NCBI RefSeq assembly: GCF_903903185.1
Contig: NZ_CAIUXT010000135.1
Coordinates: forward strand, 1-58,199
DNA length: 58,199 nucleotides
Direction: 5' to 3'
Source: an uncultured Rhodoblastus sp.
Lineage (GTDB): Bacteria; Pseudomonadota; Alphaproteobacteria; Rhizobiales; Beijerinckiaceae
Shown here one piece after another: positions 24,579 to 33,954 of the stretch (the first letter of the stretch is position 1; each line of letters opens with the position of its first letter). The position numbers were made by a program, and so were the translations under genes. Under the pieces are notes generated by a model. The model worked only from the letters and a program-made list of their open reading frames with translations, did no database searches and was not told the DNA's origin.

Positions 24579-24911
24579 ATGCTGAAATGGGTCTATCTGC
24601 TCGTCGCCATTTCGGCCGAGGTCGGCGCGACAACCGCGCTGAAGGCCTGCGAGCGATTCACCCGGCTGACGCCCTCGGTGCTGGTCGTCCTGGGCTATGG
24701 CGTCGCCTTCTATTTCCTGTCCCTGACGATGGAAACCATTCCGGTAGGGATTTCCTATGCCCTGTGGTCGGGCATAGGAATCATTTTGATCTCGCTGATC
24801 GGCTGGCGCTTCTTCGGCCAGGGTCTCGACGCGCCGGCGCTGATCGGCATCGCCTTCATTCTTTCGGGCGTGGTCGTCATCAACCTGTGGTCGAAAACGG
24901 CGGTGCGGTGA
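24579..24911 (+). CDS. SMR-family multidrug/quaternary-ammonium transporter
   Basis: A 110-residue, four-helix protein of the small multidrug resistance family. Glu14 (VAISAEVGATTALK) is the essential proton/substrate-binding acid; the GYGVAFYFLS and PVGISYALWSGIGI blocks are family hallmarks. It works as an antiparallel dimer that exchanges cations for protons; members range from EmrE-type drug exporters to guanidinium exporters, and the sequence does not decide between them. It is co-directional and close to the PAP2 gene and convergent with the calcium antiporter gene. Confidence 0.9.
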   Translation: MLKWVYLLVAISAEVGATTALKACERFTRLTPSVLVVLGYGVAFYFLSLTMETIPVGISYALWSGIGIILISLIGWRFFGQGLDAPALIGIAFILSGVVVINLWSKTAVR

Positions 24912-24933
24912 GTGTCGCCCGGACGGCGCGAAA

Positions 24934-26064
24934 TCAGGGCACCGCCGACAGCAGCAAAAAGACGCCGAAAATCACTAGATGCACGGCGCCTTGCAGAATG
25001 GTCGCGCGTCCGGTCGAGAGCGTCAGCGTGCTGGCGATCAGGGTCAGCGCCAGCAGCACCATTTCCTGCGAGCCGAGGCCCAGAATCAACTCCTGCCCCA
25101 GATAGAGCGACACCGCGCCGACCACCGGAATCGTCAGCCCGATGCTGGCGATGGCCGAGCCCAGCGCGAGGTTGAGGCTTGTCTGGATGCGGTTGGCCCG
25201 GGCGGCGACCACCGCCGCGCCGCTTTCCGGCAGCAGCACCAGAGCGGCGATGACAACGCCATTGAACGAGGGCGGCAGGCCGGCGGCGGCGATGGCCTGC
25301 TCAAGCGCCGGCGAAAGGGATTTGGCCAGGAGCACCACCGCGACCAGCGAGGCGAGCAAAAAAGCCATCGAGATCAGCGCCAGCCTGGTCGAGGGCTTGT
25401 ATTCGGCGATGTCGGGCGTAGCTGCGGAAAAATCATCGGCCAGCGCCGGCGACGGTTCGGGGACAAGAAAATAATCGCGGTGGCGCACCGACTGGACGAA
25501 AACGTAAACGCCGTAAAGCAACAGCGACAACTCGCTGACGAAGATCAGTTGGGTCGGCGCATATTGTGGCCCGAGCTTGGTGACGGTGAAATTCGGCAGG
25601 ACCAGCGTCATCACCGACAGCGTGGCGAGGACGCTGAGCGAGGAGGCGGTGCCCTCGACGCGAAAGGTCTGTTCGCGGTGGCGCGCGCCGCCGGCGACGA
25701 GACATAGGCCGATCACCCCGTTCAGCACGATGATGACCGCCGAAAACACCGTATCGCGCGCCAGCGCCGAAGCTCCTGGCGGCGCCGACACCATCATCGA
25801 CACGATCAGCGCCACCTCGATCACCGTCACGGAAACGGCGAGCAGGATCGAGCCGAACGGCTCGCCGACCTTGAGCGCCACCACCTCCGCATGATGGACG
25901 GCGGCGAAAACCGAGGCGAGCAGGAAGATCGAGGCGACGACGAGGAGGCCGGGCGCGTCCTTGGGCAGCACGCCGCCATATTTGAGCCCCAGCAGCACCA
26001 GCGCGCCGAGCGGCGCCGCCCAGACCCACCAATGCGACTCGTGCACGGATTGCGACGCGCTCAT
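24934..26064 (-). CDS. Calcium:proton antiporter (CaCA/ChaA family)
   Basis: A 376-residue membrane protein with about eleven hydrophobic segments in two halves. Each half contains a family acidic signature: VAVHHAEVVALKVGEPFG in the first and VIAALVLLPESGAAVVAA with the acidic residue in the second, followed by LGSAIASIGLTIPVV. These alpha-repeats bind the cation in CaCA exchangers, and the overall form resembles ChaA. It would expel Ca2+ (or Na+/K+) in exchange for protons. Start at 26064; no operon partner. Convergent with the SMR gene, with a 22-bp gap. Confidence 0.85.
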   Translation of the reverse strand: MSASQSVHESHWWVWAAPLGALVLLGLKYGGVLPKDAPGLLVVASIFLLASVFAAVHHAEVVALKVGEPFGSILLAVSVTVIEVALIVSMMVSAPPGASALARDTVFSAVIIVLNGVIGLCLVAGGARHREQTFRVEGTASSLSVLATLSVMTLVLPNFTVTKLGPQYAPTQLIFVSELSLLLYGVYVFVQSVRHRDYFLVPEPSPALADDFSAATPDIAEYKPSTRLALISMAFLLASLVAVVLLAKSLSPALEQAIAAAGLPPSFNGVVIAALVLLPESGAAVVAARANRIQTSLNLALGSAIASIGLTIPVVGAVSLYLGQELILGLGSQEMVLLALTLIASTLTLSTGRATILQGAVHLVIFGVFLLLSAVP

Positions 26065-26182
26065 CCACCAGCTCCCGAAACGTTTCGAGCCGGCGCCAGC
26101 GCGTCACGGCCAAGGCTGTTGTTGAGAGCTTTGGCCGGCTTGTCAATCCGGCCGCGGCGACAGCCCTCAGGCGGGCGCAAGA

Positions 26183-26521
26183 TTATTTGAGCAGCACGAT
26201 GTAGTGTTCGGCCTCGCCCGGGCGCTGAACTTCGACGCGCCTCATGCCGATATAGCGCGTGATGCGCAGGCGGTCGCCCCCCTTGAATTTGGCGCAAATC
26301 CCGGCGGCGACCTGTTCGTCGATGAAGTTTTCCGCCGCGTCCTTGCCGACTTCGATATTCAGTTCGATCCAGCGCTTGATCGGGCCGGGGTCCTTGCAGC
26401 CGAATTGCGGACCCTGGATCGTGCAGAGATCGCCGACCGCACAGGCGCCGAGCGCCGAGGCTTTGGCGCCCGCCAGAACGGCGAGGAGGCCGGCGGCGGC
26501 CAATCCCTTGCTGAAAGACAT
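26183..26521 (-). CDS. Hypothetical exported protein
   Basis: 112 residues from the ATG at 26521, with AAGGA nine bases upstream; the longer open frame upstream is not signal-like. Residues 1-24 form a signal peptide (LAAAGLLAVLAGAKASA). The mature region has five Cys (GACAVGDLCTIQGPQFGCKD, AGICAKF) suggesting disulfides, and ends in a beta-rich part (RLRITRYIGMRRVEV). Likely a small periplasmic protein; no family recognised. Monocistronic. Confidence 0.65.
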   Translation of the reverse strand: MSFSKGLAAAGLLAVLAGAKASALGACAVGDLCTIQGPQFGCKDPGPIKRWIELNIEVGKDAAENFIDEQVAAGICAKFKGGDRLRITRYIGMRRVEVQRPGEAEHYIVLLK

Positions 26522-26674
26522 GGAGGCGTCCTTGAGAAAATCGGGCTTCGGTTTAGGCCCGGTTTCTAAACGCCAAAACTTGCTCCAAGCCTTTCGGCTT
26601 TCGCAGCGGAGCCTTTTGGACATCGCCGCTTGAGCGGCGCGGATAAAATTCCGGAATATCTGGAGATTTTCACT

Positions 26675-28597
26675 TCACGGTTTAACCACGTCGCGCAACT
26701 GGGGCAGAACCGAGTCGGCTATCGCGGCATGTCCCAGGGCGTTGGGATGAAAAGCGCCGCTCATCGTCGCCGCGAACAAGGGCTGAGCGATGTCCACCGG
26801 TGATATTCCCGACTTCATGTAATTGCCGGTCAAAAAGGCGTCGTTCGGCGTCACGAACCACCTTTTGCGCGGCGCATAGGCGGTCCATTGCTGCACCGGA
26901 AAATAAAGCCATTTTTTCTTTTTCATATCCCAGGTTGGAAATTGCAGGGGGTCCGCCGCATCCTCGCCCTGGCAAATCGCGTGTCCGGAGAATTTTTGCA
27001 CATGATCGGTGACAAGCCGCCAATGGCCTTCGCCCAGCCGGCCGGCGACGGCGTCGCCTAATACGCCGTTCAGGCGGTTGACGAAAACTGCCGCTTGTTC
27101 GCCCGTCGTTGCTTTCCTTAACCCAAGAATTTCATGGACCTGCATTCCGTCCGTCGCCCGGTCGGGGCGGCAGACCTCCCGTTCGCCATCGCCGACTTTT
27201 GTCAGATTGGGATAGGCCGTCTGGATGACGGTCAATTCCTCTTGGCCGGAGGCGATTCTTGCTTTCAGGGCGGCGGCGAGTTCGCCAAACAGATGCGGAA
27301 AATCGCTCCTGGCTTTCGATAAAGCCTCGTCGAAACCGATTGGATCGGCCGCCTCCTTCCAAAGTCCGAACAGGCTGGCGCGCAAGGGATCGAAACGACC
27401 GCCGGAATCGACGCTTTCATTGGCTATGACGCCGGCAAAGTTGACGTCATTGCCGCCGATGCTGAGCAGGACGGCGTCTATTTTCGCGACCCGCCGCCGC
27501 GACGCCGCGCAGGGTTTGAGATTCTTTCGCCAATCGAACCCGTCGCGGTCGGAATAATAATTGTAACCTGCCTGATCGACGCAGAGGTCGCGTAGCAATT
27601 TCATCAGTTGCGGCGCGGAATCCTCGTATTTTTTGGGGACATCGTCGCGCGCCGCCCAGAAATCGAGCAACCCTTCCTCGATGGCGGCGCCGGTGCAGGC
27701 ATAGCCCAGAAAATTCACGGCGAGGTGCGGCTGTTCGATAGCGAGTTGCAGCGAAGCCTTGACCTGCTGGCTGTAAAGCGAGCGATGGCATTGCGCCATC
27801 TGCCATTTGGCGGCCGAAGACGGGCTGCCGAAATCAACCGGCGCATTGCCGAAGCCAAAATGCACACCCGAACGCAAAGGATAAAGCCGATAGGCGTTCG
27901 CACCTTCGATATGCGAAGAATTATTGAACAGATTCAGATAGTTTCCGAATAATGCCGGCTTGTCCGGATTGCCTTCGCCCGAGGCGAAGGAATCGCCGAG
28001 ACCGACAATCGTGACGACCCTGCCGGTCTGGTTTTCCAGAGTGGCGATGGTCGAACCGCCGGCGGCGACCGCGATGGAAAAGGCTTGGCCATAGAGGAGG
28101 TTGGGCAGGCGGACCTTCTCGCCGCAGGCGCCCTCGGCGACCTTGGCGCCGTTCACCGACCAGATGCAGGACTGGCCCTGAAAAGCCGCGCCATCGACCA
28201 GACCGGCCAGCGCGTCGAATTTTTTCGGTTCGAGATAGGGTTCGCCATTGGCGAGCCGACATTTGTAATAGCTTTTGTCGCCGGCCATGAAACAATTCTT
28301 GTCCTGGTTCACTACCGCCGAGGCCCAGCCATAGCGCGCGACGGCAACCTTGTCGCCGAAAGCCGGCCCGAGCTGTCCTGCCGCCGCCTTTTTCTCGAGC
28401 GCGATTTCGAGGGCGAGGGCGGGTTGACTGGCCTTGTCGCTTTCCGGCAGCGACGCATAAGTATCAACGAGCGCGCGAAACTGGCCTTCATCCTTGAACA
28501 GGCGGTATCGATTGGCGATTTCCCAGTCGATCGAGACGGCCGAAGCGTGAAATGAAAACAGCGATGCGATTAAAAAAAGGCAGGAACGGACGAACAT
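26675..28597 (-). CDS. Large exported SGNH/GDSL hydrolase
   Basis: A 640-residue protein with a signal peptide (LFLIASLFSFHASA). After about 195 residues of N-terminal domain, the SGNH catalytic core starts with GLGDSFASGEGNPD (block I, nucleophile Ser). Block III is in LLSIGGNDVNF (GxND) and block V is FHPNALGHAAIA (His). Between block I and III there are insertions of more than 100 residues, and the total is far longer than usual SGNH esterases (200-400). The N-terminal domain (about 20-190, with disulfide-capable Cys) is unknown. It is probably a periplasmic or surface esterase/acyl hydrolase. Monocistronic. Confidence 0.8.
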   Translation of the reverse strand: MFVRSCLFLIASLFSFHASAVSIDWEIANRYRLFKDEGQFRALVDTYASLPESDKASQPALALEIALEKKAAAGQLGPAFGDKVAVARYGWASAVVNQDKNCFMAGDKSYYKCRLANGEPYLEPKKFDALAGLVDGAAFQGQSCIWSVNGAKVAEGACGEKVRLPNLLYGQAFSIAVAAGGSTIATLENQTGRVVTIVGLGDSFASGEGNPDKPALFGNYLNLFNNSSHIEGANAYRLYPLRSGVHFGFGNAPVDFGSPSSAAKWQMAQCHRSLYSQQVKASLQLAIEQPHLAVNFLGYACTGAAIEEGLLDFWAARDDVPKKYEDSAPQLMKLLRDLCVDQAGYNYYSDRDGFDWRKNLKPCAASRRRVAKIDAVLLSIGGNDVNFAGVIANESVDSGGRFDPLRASLFGLWKEAADPIGFDEALSKARSDFPHLFGELAAALKARIASGQEELTVIQTAYPNLTKVGDGEREVCRPDRATDGMQVHEILGLRKATTGEQAAVFVNRLNGVLGDAVAGRLGEGHWRLVTDHVQKFSGHAICQGEDAADPLQFPTWDMKKKKWLYFPVQQWTAYAPRKRWFVTPNDAFLTGNYMKSGISPVDIAQPLFAATMSGAFHPNALGHAAIADSVLPQLRDVVKP

Positions 28598-28784
28598 CAG
28601 AACCTCCGCAAAAAAATCAGCAACTTAACATTTCATAAGGCAAGAGCTTGTCAAGTCCCGGCGGGCTTGTTTACGCGCTTTGGGCGACCGCGAAAATGCG
28701 ATGGGTTGCAAAGGCAAAAAAGCAAAAAACCGGTCGCCCGCTCGGCACGATAATAACGTCGCCTGTCTCATAAAGTCCCTGCGT

Positions 28785-30725
28785 TCACACCGTGACCTGC
28801 GCGCCAAGCTCGACCACGCGGTCGGAGGGGATCGAGAAGAAATCCGTGGCGTTGGTCGATTGTTTCGACAGGCTGACATAGAGCTGGTCCTGCCATTGCG
28901 GCATTCCCGAAGCCGGCGAACATTTGAGCGTTCTTTTGCCGAGGAAGAACGACGTCGTCATGATGTCGAATTTCATCCCGCATTTGCGCATCAGCGCCAT
29001 GGCGGCGGGCACGCGCGGGCTTTCCATGTAGCCGTAATAGAGCGTGACGCGCGTGAAATCGTTGGTCAGCTTTTCGACCTCGAAACGATGGGCCTCGCTG
29101 ATGCGCGGCATCGGTTCGGTGACGACGTTCATGATCACCACCCGCTCGTGCAGCACCTTGTTGTGCTTGAGATTATGCATGAGCGCGGAAGGCGCGACAT
29201 TGGGGTCGCCGGTCAGGAAGACGGCGGTGCCGGGCACGCGGGTCGGCCGGGATTTTTCCAGCATCCGGATCAGATCGACGGTCGGGATCGAATCGCGATG
29301 GGTCTTCCGCGACAACAGGTCGTTGCCGCGCACCCAGGTCCACATCACGATCATCGACAAGGCGCCCAGACTCAGCGGCACCCAGCCGCCCTCCAGAACC
29401 TTGACCAGATTGGCGGCGAGAAAGGCCATATCGATGGTGAGGAAGAGGCCGATGAACGGAATGGCGAAATAAAGCGGCCAGCGCCACAATTTCCACACCA
29501 CGAAAAAGGCGAGGCCCGTCGTTACCACCATGGTGCCGGTGACGGCGATGCCATAGGCATTGGCAAGATTGTCGGAGGAGCGGAACAGGAACACCAGCAT
29601 CAGCACGCCGATCAGCAGGGTGCGATTGACCCGCGGCACGAAAATCTGCCCTTCCGTCGTCGCCGACTTGTGCTGGATTTCGAGACGCGGCAGCAGGCCG
29701 AGCTGGATCGCCTGACGCGACAGCGAGAAGGCGCCGGTGATCACCGCCTGGCTGGCGATGACGGTGGCAACGGTGGCGAGAATGACGAAGGGAATAAGCG
29801 CCCAGGCCGGCGCCATCAGATAGAACGGATCCTTCATCGCCTCGGGGTCCTTGAGCACAAGCGCGCCCTGGCCGAGATAATTCAGAATCAGCGCCGGTAA
29901 AACGAACACCAGCCACGCGACCTGAATCGGCTTGCGGCCGAAATGACCCATGTCGGCGTAAAGCGCCTCGGCGCCGGTCACCGCCAGAAAGACGAGGCCG
30001 AGGGTGACGAAACCCTGCGCGCCGTGGCCGAACAGGAACGACAGGCCGTTCAGCGGATTGAACGCGTGCAGGATGCGCGGCGCGTCCGCGATATGGAAAA
30101 GCCCGAGACCGCCGAGCAGAGCGAAAAACACCACCATGATCGGGCCGAAAAACGTCGCCACCCGCGCCGTGCCGCTGCTCTGGACGACGAAAAGCGACAC
30201 CAGGATCACCACGGCGATCGGCAGGACATAGGGCTTGAAGGCGGTGGAGGCGGTATTGAGGCCCTCGACCGCCGAGAGCACGGAAATGGCGGGGGTGATG
30301 ATGGCGTCGCCGGAAAACAGCGCCGCGCCGGCCACGCCGAGCAAAAAGATGATTTTCGAGCGCCGCCCGAGCGCGTTCTGCGCCAGCGCCATCAGCGACA
30401 GCGTGCCGCCTTCGCCCTTGTTGTCGGCGCGCATCAGGAAGAACACATATTTGAGCGTGACGACGAAGAACAAGGCCCAGATCAGCAGCGAGACAATGCC
30501 GACCACTTCCGATTCGACGATCTCGCCGGCGCTTTTCATGTGGTCGAGCGCCGCCTTGAGCGCGTAGAGCGGGCTGGTGCCGATGTCGCCATAGACCACG
30601 CCCATCGAGCCCAGCATCATCGTCCAGAAACCTTCCGGGCGATGTTCGGGGACGACGGGGGCGGACAGGCTTCTTTCCGGCGCGGGTTGGGCTGCGACAG
30701 GCGTCTGAGCGGCGTCTTGCGACAT
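28785..30725 (-). CDS. kup: Potassium uptake transporter Kup
   Basis: A 646-residue protein taken from the ATG at 30725; the open frame extends upstream without family similarity. After a Pro/Ala-rich cytoplasmic tail of about 30 residues come GSMGVVYGDIGTSPLYAL (Kup signature, helix 1) and about eleven further helices; DNKGEGGTLSLMALAQ, SGDAIITPAISVLSAVEGL and FYLMAPAWALIPFVILATVA are conserved blocks. A hydrophilic C-terminal domain covers roughly the last 170 residues. It carries out K+/H+ symport at low potassium or osmotic stress. Divergent from hrpB across a 140-bp gap. Confidence 0.92.
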   Translation of the reverse strand: MSQDAAQTPVAAQPAPERSLSAPVVPEHRPEGFWTMMLGSMGVVYGDIGTSPLYALKAALDHMKSAGEIVESEVVGIVSLLIWALFFVVTLKYVFFLMRADNKGEGGTLSLMALAQNALGRRSKIIFLLGVAGAALFSGDAIITPAISVLSAVEGLNTASTAFKPYVLPIAVVILVSLFVVQSSGTARVATFFGPIMVVFFALLGGLGLFHIADAPRILHAFNPLNGLSFLFGHGAQGFVTLGLVFLAVTGAEALYADMGHFGRKPIQVAWLVFVLPALILNYLGQGALVLKDPEAMKDPFYLMAPAWALIPFVILATVATVIASQAVITGAFSLSRQAIQLGLLPRLEIQHKSATTEGQIFVPRVNRTLLIGVLMLVFLFRSSDNLANAYGIAVTGTMVVTTGLAFFVVWKLWRWPLYFAIPFIGLFLTIDMAFLAANLVKVLEGGWVPLSLGALSMIVMWTWVRGNDLLSRKTHRDSIPTVDLIRMLEKSRPTRVPGTAVFLTGDPNVAPSALMHNLKHNKVLHERVVIMNVVTEPMPRISEAHRFEVEKLTNDFTRVTLYYGYMESPRVPAAMALMRKCGMKFDIMTTSFFLGKRTLKCSPASGMPQWQDQLYVSLSKQSTNATDFFSIPSDRVVELGAQVTV

Positions 30726-30865
30726 GGATGGTTCCTGGCTCCGCCCCGAACAGGGGCCTCCCGAGGATGCCGTATAAACCTTTCTTTCTTGTGGGAAAAG
30801 AGGGCTGTTGGTCAGGTCTTCCAACGCCGGATTGTCGCATCGCGCATTTGCTGGCATGAGGCGGC

Positions 30866-33430
30866 ATGGAATCTTCTTCGGGATTTTCTTCGCTTGCCAG
30901 CCGGACGCCCGCGTTGCCGATCGACGAGGCTTTGCCGCGTCTTGAGCAGGTTCTGGCGGAATTTTCGCGCGCCGTGCTGGTCGCGCCCCCGGGCGCCGGC
31001 AAGACCACGCGTGTTCCACTGGCCTTGCTCGACGCGAAATGGCGCGACGACGGCAAGATTCTGGTGCTGGAGCCGCGCCGCATCGCCGCCCGCGCCGCCG
31101 CCGACCGCATGGCCAGCCTGCTCGGCGAAAATCTGGGGGAAACCGTCGGCCTGCGCGTGCGCCTGCAGACTCTGGTCGGGCCTAAAACCCGCATCGAGGT
31201 GGTGACGGAAGGCGTCTTTGTCCGGATGATCCTCGACGATCCCTCGCTTGAGGGTATTGCCGCCGTGCTGTTCGACGAATTTCACGAACGCGCGCTCGAC
31301 GCCGATCTCGGCCTCGCTCTGGCGCTTGACGCGCAAGCGGCGCTGCGGCCCGACCTGCGGCTGCTCGTGATGTCGGCGACGCTCGACGGCGCCCGCGTCG
31401 CCGCGCTGATGGGGGCGGCGGGGCGCGAGCCCGGGATAGACGCGCCGGTCATCGAGTCGCGGGGTCGCGCCTTCGACGTCGAAACCGTCTATCTCGGCCG
31501 CGACGCCCGCGAAAAAATCGAGGAAGCCGCCGCCCGCGCCGTGTTGCGGGCGCTTTCGCAGGAAAGCGGTTCGATTCTGGTCTTTCTGCCCGGACAGGCG
31601 GAAATTACCCGCCTTGCCGCCCTGCTGGCCGACAAGCTGCGCGATCCCGCCGTCGACCTCTGCCCGCTTTATGGCGCGATGGACCGCGCCGCGCAGGATC
31701 GCGCGATCCGGCCGGCGCCGGCGGGACGACGAAAAATCGTACTGGCGACCTCGATCGCCGAAACCTCGATCACCATCGACGGGGTGCGCGTGGTGGTCGA
31801 TGGCGGCCTCGTCCGCGCGCCGCGTTTCGAGCCGGACCTCGGCCTGACGCGACTCGAAACCCTGCGCGTTTCGCGCGCCGCCGCCGACCAGCGGCGCGGT
31901 CGCGCCGGCCGCACCGAGCCGGGCGTCTGCTACCGCCTGTGGGAAGAGGCGGGCAACGGCGCGCTGCCGGCCTTCGCGCAACCGGAAATCCTCGCCGCCG
32001 ATCTTTCCGGTCTCTTGCTCGACCTCGCCGCCTGGGGCGCGCGCGATCTCGGCGATCTCGCCTGGCTCGACCCGCCGCCCGCCGCCGCAAGCGCCGAAGC
32101 GCGGGCGCTGCTGCGCGAACTCGGCGCGCTCGATGCGGGAGGGGCGATCACGTCGCGCGGAAAGGCCATGCGCGCGCTGCCGCTGCCGCCTCGCCTCGCC
32201 AGCATGGCCCTTCAGGCGGAAAAGTTTTTTAACGGAGAAATGGGCTGTCAGCTTGCGGTGCTGCTGACCGAACGGGGGCTTGGCGGCGATTCGCCCGATC
32301 TCGGCGACCGGCTGGAGCGTTTTGCAGGCGACAATTCGCCGCGCGGAAACGACGCGCGAAGGCTCGCCCATGGCTTTACCCGGCAATTGCGCTTCGCCGC
32401 CCGCGAACTGGGCGAAATGGGCGAGGCCAAGGCCCTTTCTCCCGGCGCCCTCGTCGCGCTCGCCTATCCCGACCGCATCGCTGTTTCACGCGGCAAGGGG
32501 GGCGAATTTCTGATGGCCAATGGCCGCGCCGCTCGTCTGGAGCCGCATTCCCCTCTGGCGCGCGCCAAAATGCTGGCCATTGCCGAAGTGACGGGGCGCG
32601 CGGGCGCGAGCCGCATCGTCGCCGCCGCCGAACTCGACGAGGCGACATTCGAGGCGCTGTTCGCGGAAAAAATCGAAACGCGCGACGAAATCCGCTTCGA
32701 CGCGGCGAGCGGGGCGCTGCGCCGGCGCGCCTCCCGCCGTTTTGGTGCGCTGGCGCTGGCCGAGCAGAACCTGCCCGTCGCCGCCACGTCTGAAAACGCC
32801 CGGATTTTTTCGCGCGGCATTGCGGCATCTGGAATCGACCGGCTCAACTGGACCAAGGCCCAAATGCAACTGCGCGAGCGCGTGGAATTTCTGCGCCGGG
32901 CGCACGCGGGCGTGGGAGAGGCGAATGCCGCTTCCAATCCTTGGCCCGACCTGAGCGAGGCGGGGCTGAAACAGGCGCCGGAAGATTGGCTGGCGCCTTT
33001 CATCCTCGGCTGCATCCGCCGCGACGACATCGGCCCGGAACAATTAGGCGCGGCGCTCTCGGCCCTGCTGCCCTGGGATCTGGCGCGGACACTGGAAGCC
33101 CAAGCGCCGACCCATTACGTCACCCCGGCAGGCTCCTCGATCGCGATCGACTATGCGGACGCTGGCGGCCCGGTCCTCGCCGCGCGAGTGCAGGAGTTTT
33201 ACGGGCTTTCGATCCACCCGAGCCTCGCCGGCGGACGGGCGCCGTTGACCCTGCATCTGCTGTCGCCGGCCCATCGCCTGATCCAGATCACGCGCGACCT
33301 GCCGGGCTTCTGGAAAGGCTCCTGGGCGGGCGTCAAGGCCGAAATGAAGGGGCGCTATCCGCGCCATCTCTGGCCCGACGATCCCGCCTCCGCCGTCCCG
33401 ACCGTACGCGCCAAACCGCGTGGGACGTAA
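30866..33430 (+). CDS. hrpB: ATP-dependent helicase HrpB
   Basis: An 854-residue DEAH-type superfamily-2 helicase. Motif I PPGAGKTT (41-48), motif II FDEFHERALD (DEFH), motif III MSATLDG, motif V/VI region TSIAETSITIDGVRVVVDGG and QRRGRAGRTEPGVCYRLW. A helicase-associated domain and the HrpB-specific C-terminal domain (WPDLSEAGL, HYVTPAGSSIAIDYAD) follow. The full length matches HrpB. Its cellular role is poorly known; RNA remodelling or DNA repair is suspected. A bidirectional terminator follows the gene. Confidence 0.92.
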   Translation: MESSSGFSSLASRTPALPIDEALPRLEQVLAEFSRAVLVAPPGAGKTTRVPLALLDAKWRDDGKILVLEPRRIAARAAADRMASLLGENLGETVGLRVRLQTLVGPKTRIEVVTEGVFVRMILDDPSLEGIAAVLFDEFHERALDADLGLALALDAQAALRPDLRLLVMSATLDGARVAALMGAAGREPGIDAPVIESRGRAFDVETVYLGRDAREKIEEAAARAVLRALSQESGSILVFLPGQAEITRLAALLADKLRDPAVDLCPLYGAMDRAAQDRAIRPAPAGRRKIVLATSIAETSITIDGVRVVVDGGLVRAPRFEPDLGLTRLETLRVSRAAADQRRGRAGRTEPGVCYRLWEEAGNGALPAFAQPEILAADLSGLLLDLAAWGARDLGDLAWLDPPPAAASAEARALLRELGALDAGGAITSRGKAMRALPLPPRLASMALQAEKFFNGEMGCQLAVLLTERGLGGDSPDLGDRLERFAGDNSPRGNDARRLAHGFTRQLRFAARELGEMGEAKALSPGALVALAYPDRIAVSRGKGGEFLMANGRAARLEPHSPLARAKMLAIAEVTGRAGASRIVAAAELDEATFEALFAEKIETRDEIRFDAASGALRRRASRRFGALALAEQNLPVAATSENARIFSRGIAASGIDRLNWTKAQMQLRERVEFLRRAHAGVGEANAASNPWPDLSEAGLKQAPEDWLAPFILGCIRRDDIGPEQLGAALSALLPWDLARTLEAQAPTHYVTPAGSSIAIDYADAGGPVLAARVQEFYGLSIHPSLAGGRAPLTLHLLSPAHRLIQITRDLPGFWKGSWAGVKAEMKGRYPRHLWPDDPASAVPTVRAKPRGT

Positions 33431-33452
33431 ACGGCCCAGCGCAAGCCCGGGC

Positions 33453-33498
33453 AAAAAAAACCGCGCCGACGTCCTGGCGACGCGGGCGCGGCTTTTTT
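33453..33498. terminator. Bidirectional intrinsic terminator
   Basis: CCGCGCC (33461-33467) pairs with GGCGCGG (33485-33491) around a 17-base loop. A run of eight A lies before it and six T after it, so it can terminate both hrpB (plus) and rpmE (minus), which converge here. Confidence 0.85.
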
Positions 33499-33527
33499 AA
33501 GAAACGGCTTTGTCTTATTTCTTTGGC

Positions 33528-33758
33528 TTATTTCTTGCCGAAGGACATGCCGCCGAAGCGCGAGTTGAAGCGCGACAGGCGGCCGCCGCGGTCGAGCAAC
33601 TGCTGCGAGCCGCCGGTCCAGGCCGGATGGGTGTTGGGATCGATGTCGAGATTGAGCGTGTCGCCTTCTTTGCCATAGGTCGAGCGGGTCAAAAACTCGG
33701 TCCCATTGGTCATGACGACTTTGATCGTGTGGTATTCGGGATGGATATCGGACTTCAT
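33528..33758 (-). CDS. rpmE: 50S ribosomal protein L31
   Basis: 76 residues from the ATG at 33758. The sequence [18 protein letters not shown], then [17 protein letters not shown] and [14 protein letters not shown] is L31. There are no Cys residues, so it is the zinc-independent type. L31 bridges the ribosomal subunits. The pairing with a divergent ABC exporter gene is a common Rhizobiales arrangement. Confidence 0.95.
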   Translation of the reverse strand: MKSDIHPEYHTIKVVMTNGTEFLTRSTYGKEGDTLNLDIDPNTHPAWTGGSQQLLDRGGRLSRFNSRFGGMSFGKK

Positions 33759-33954
33759 GGTGGAAAACCTTGGATGGCAGGAAATCTTGGCGGCTGCGTC
33801 CCGCGACGTCGCCGCCCCGGAACCGGAAGGCGGCGCGGAAAACGCCGGGAAAGTGGAAGCGCGCTCAGTAAACCAGAACGCGCGCCGGAGCAAGAAAGAA
33901 AGCGCAGTTTAAAACCGCTGCCTTTTTCGCCGTATCGGCGCTATATAGGCGCCC

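Noticed and set aside
29173-31194. 673-residue minus-strand ORF
   Set aside because: Out-of-frame shadow of kup; repetitive Arg/Gly/Ala composition without domains.
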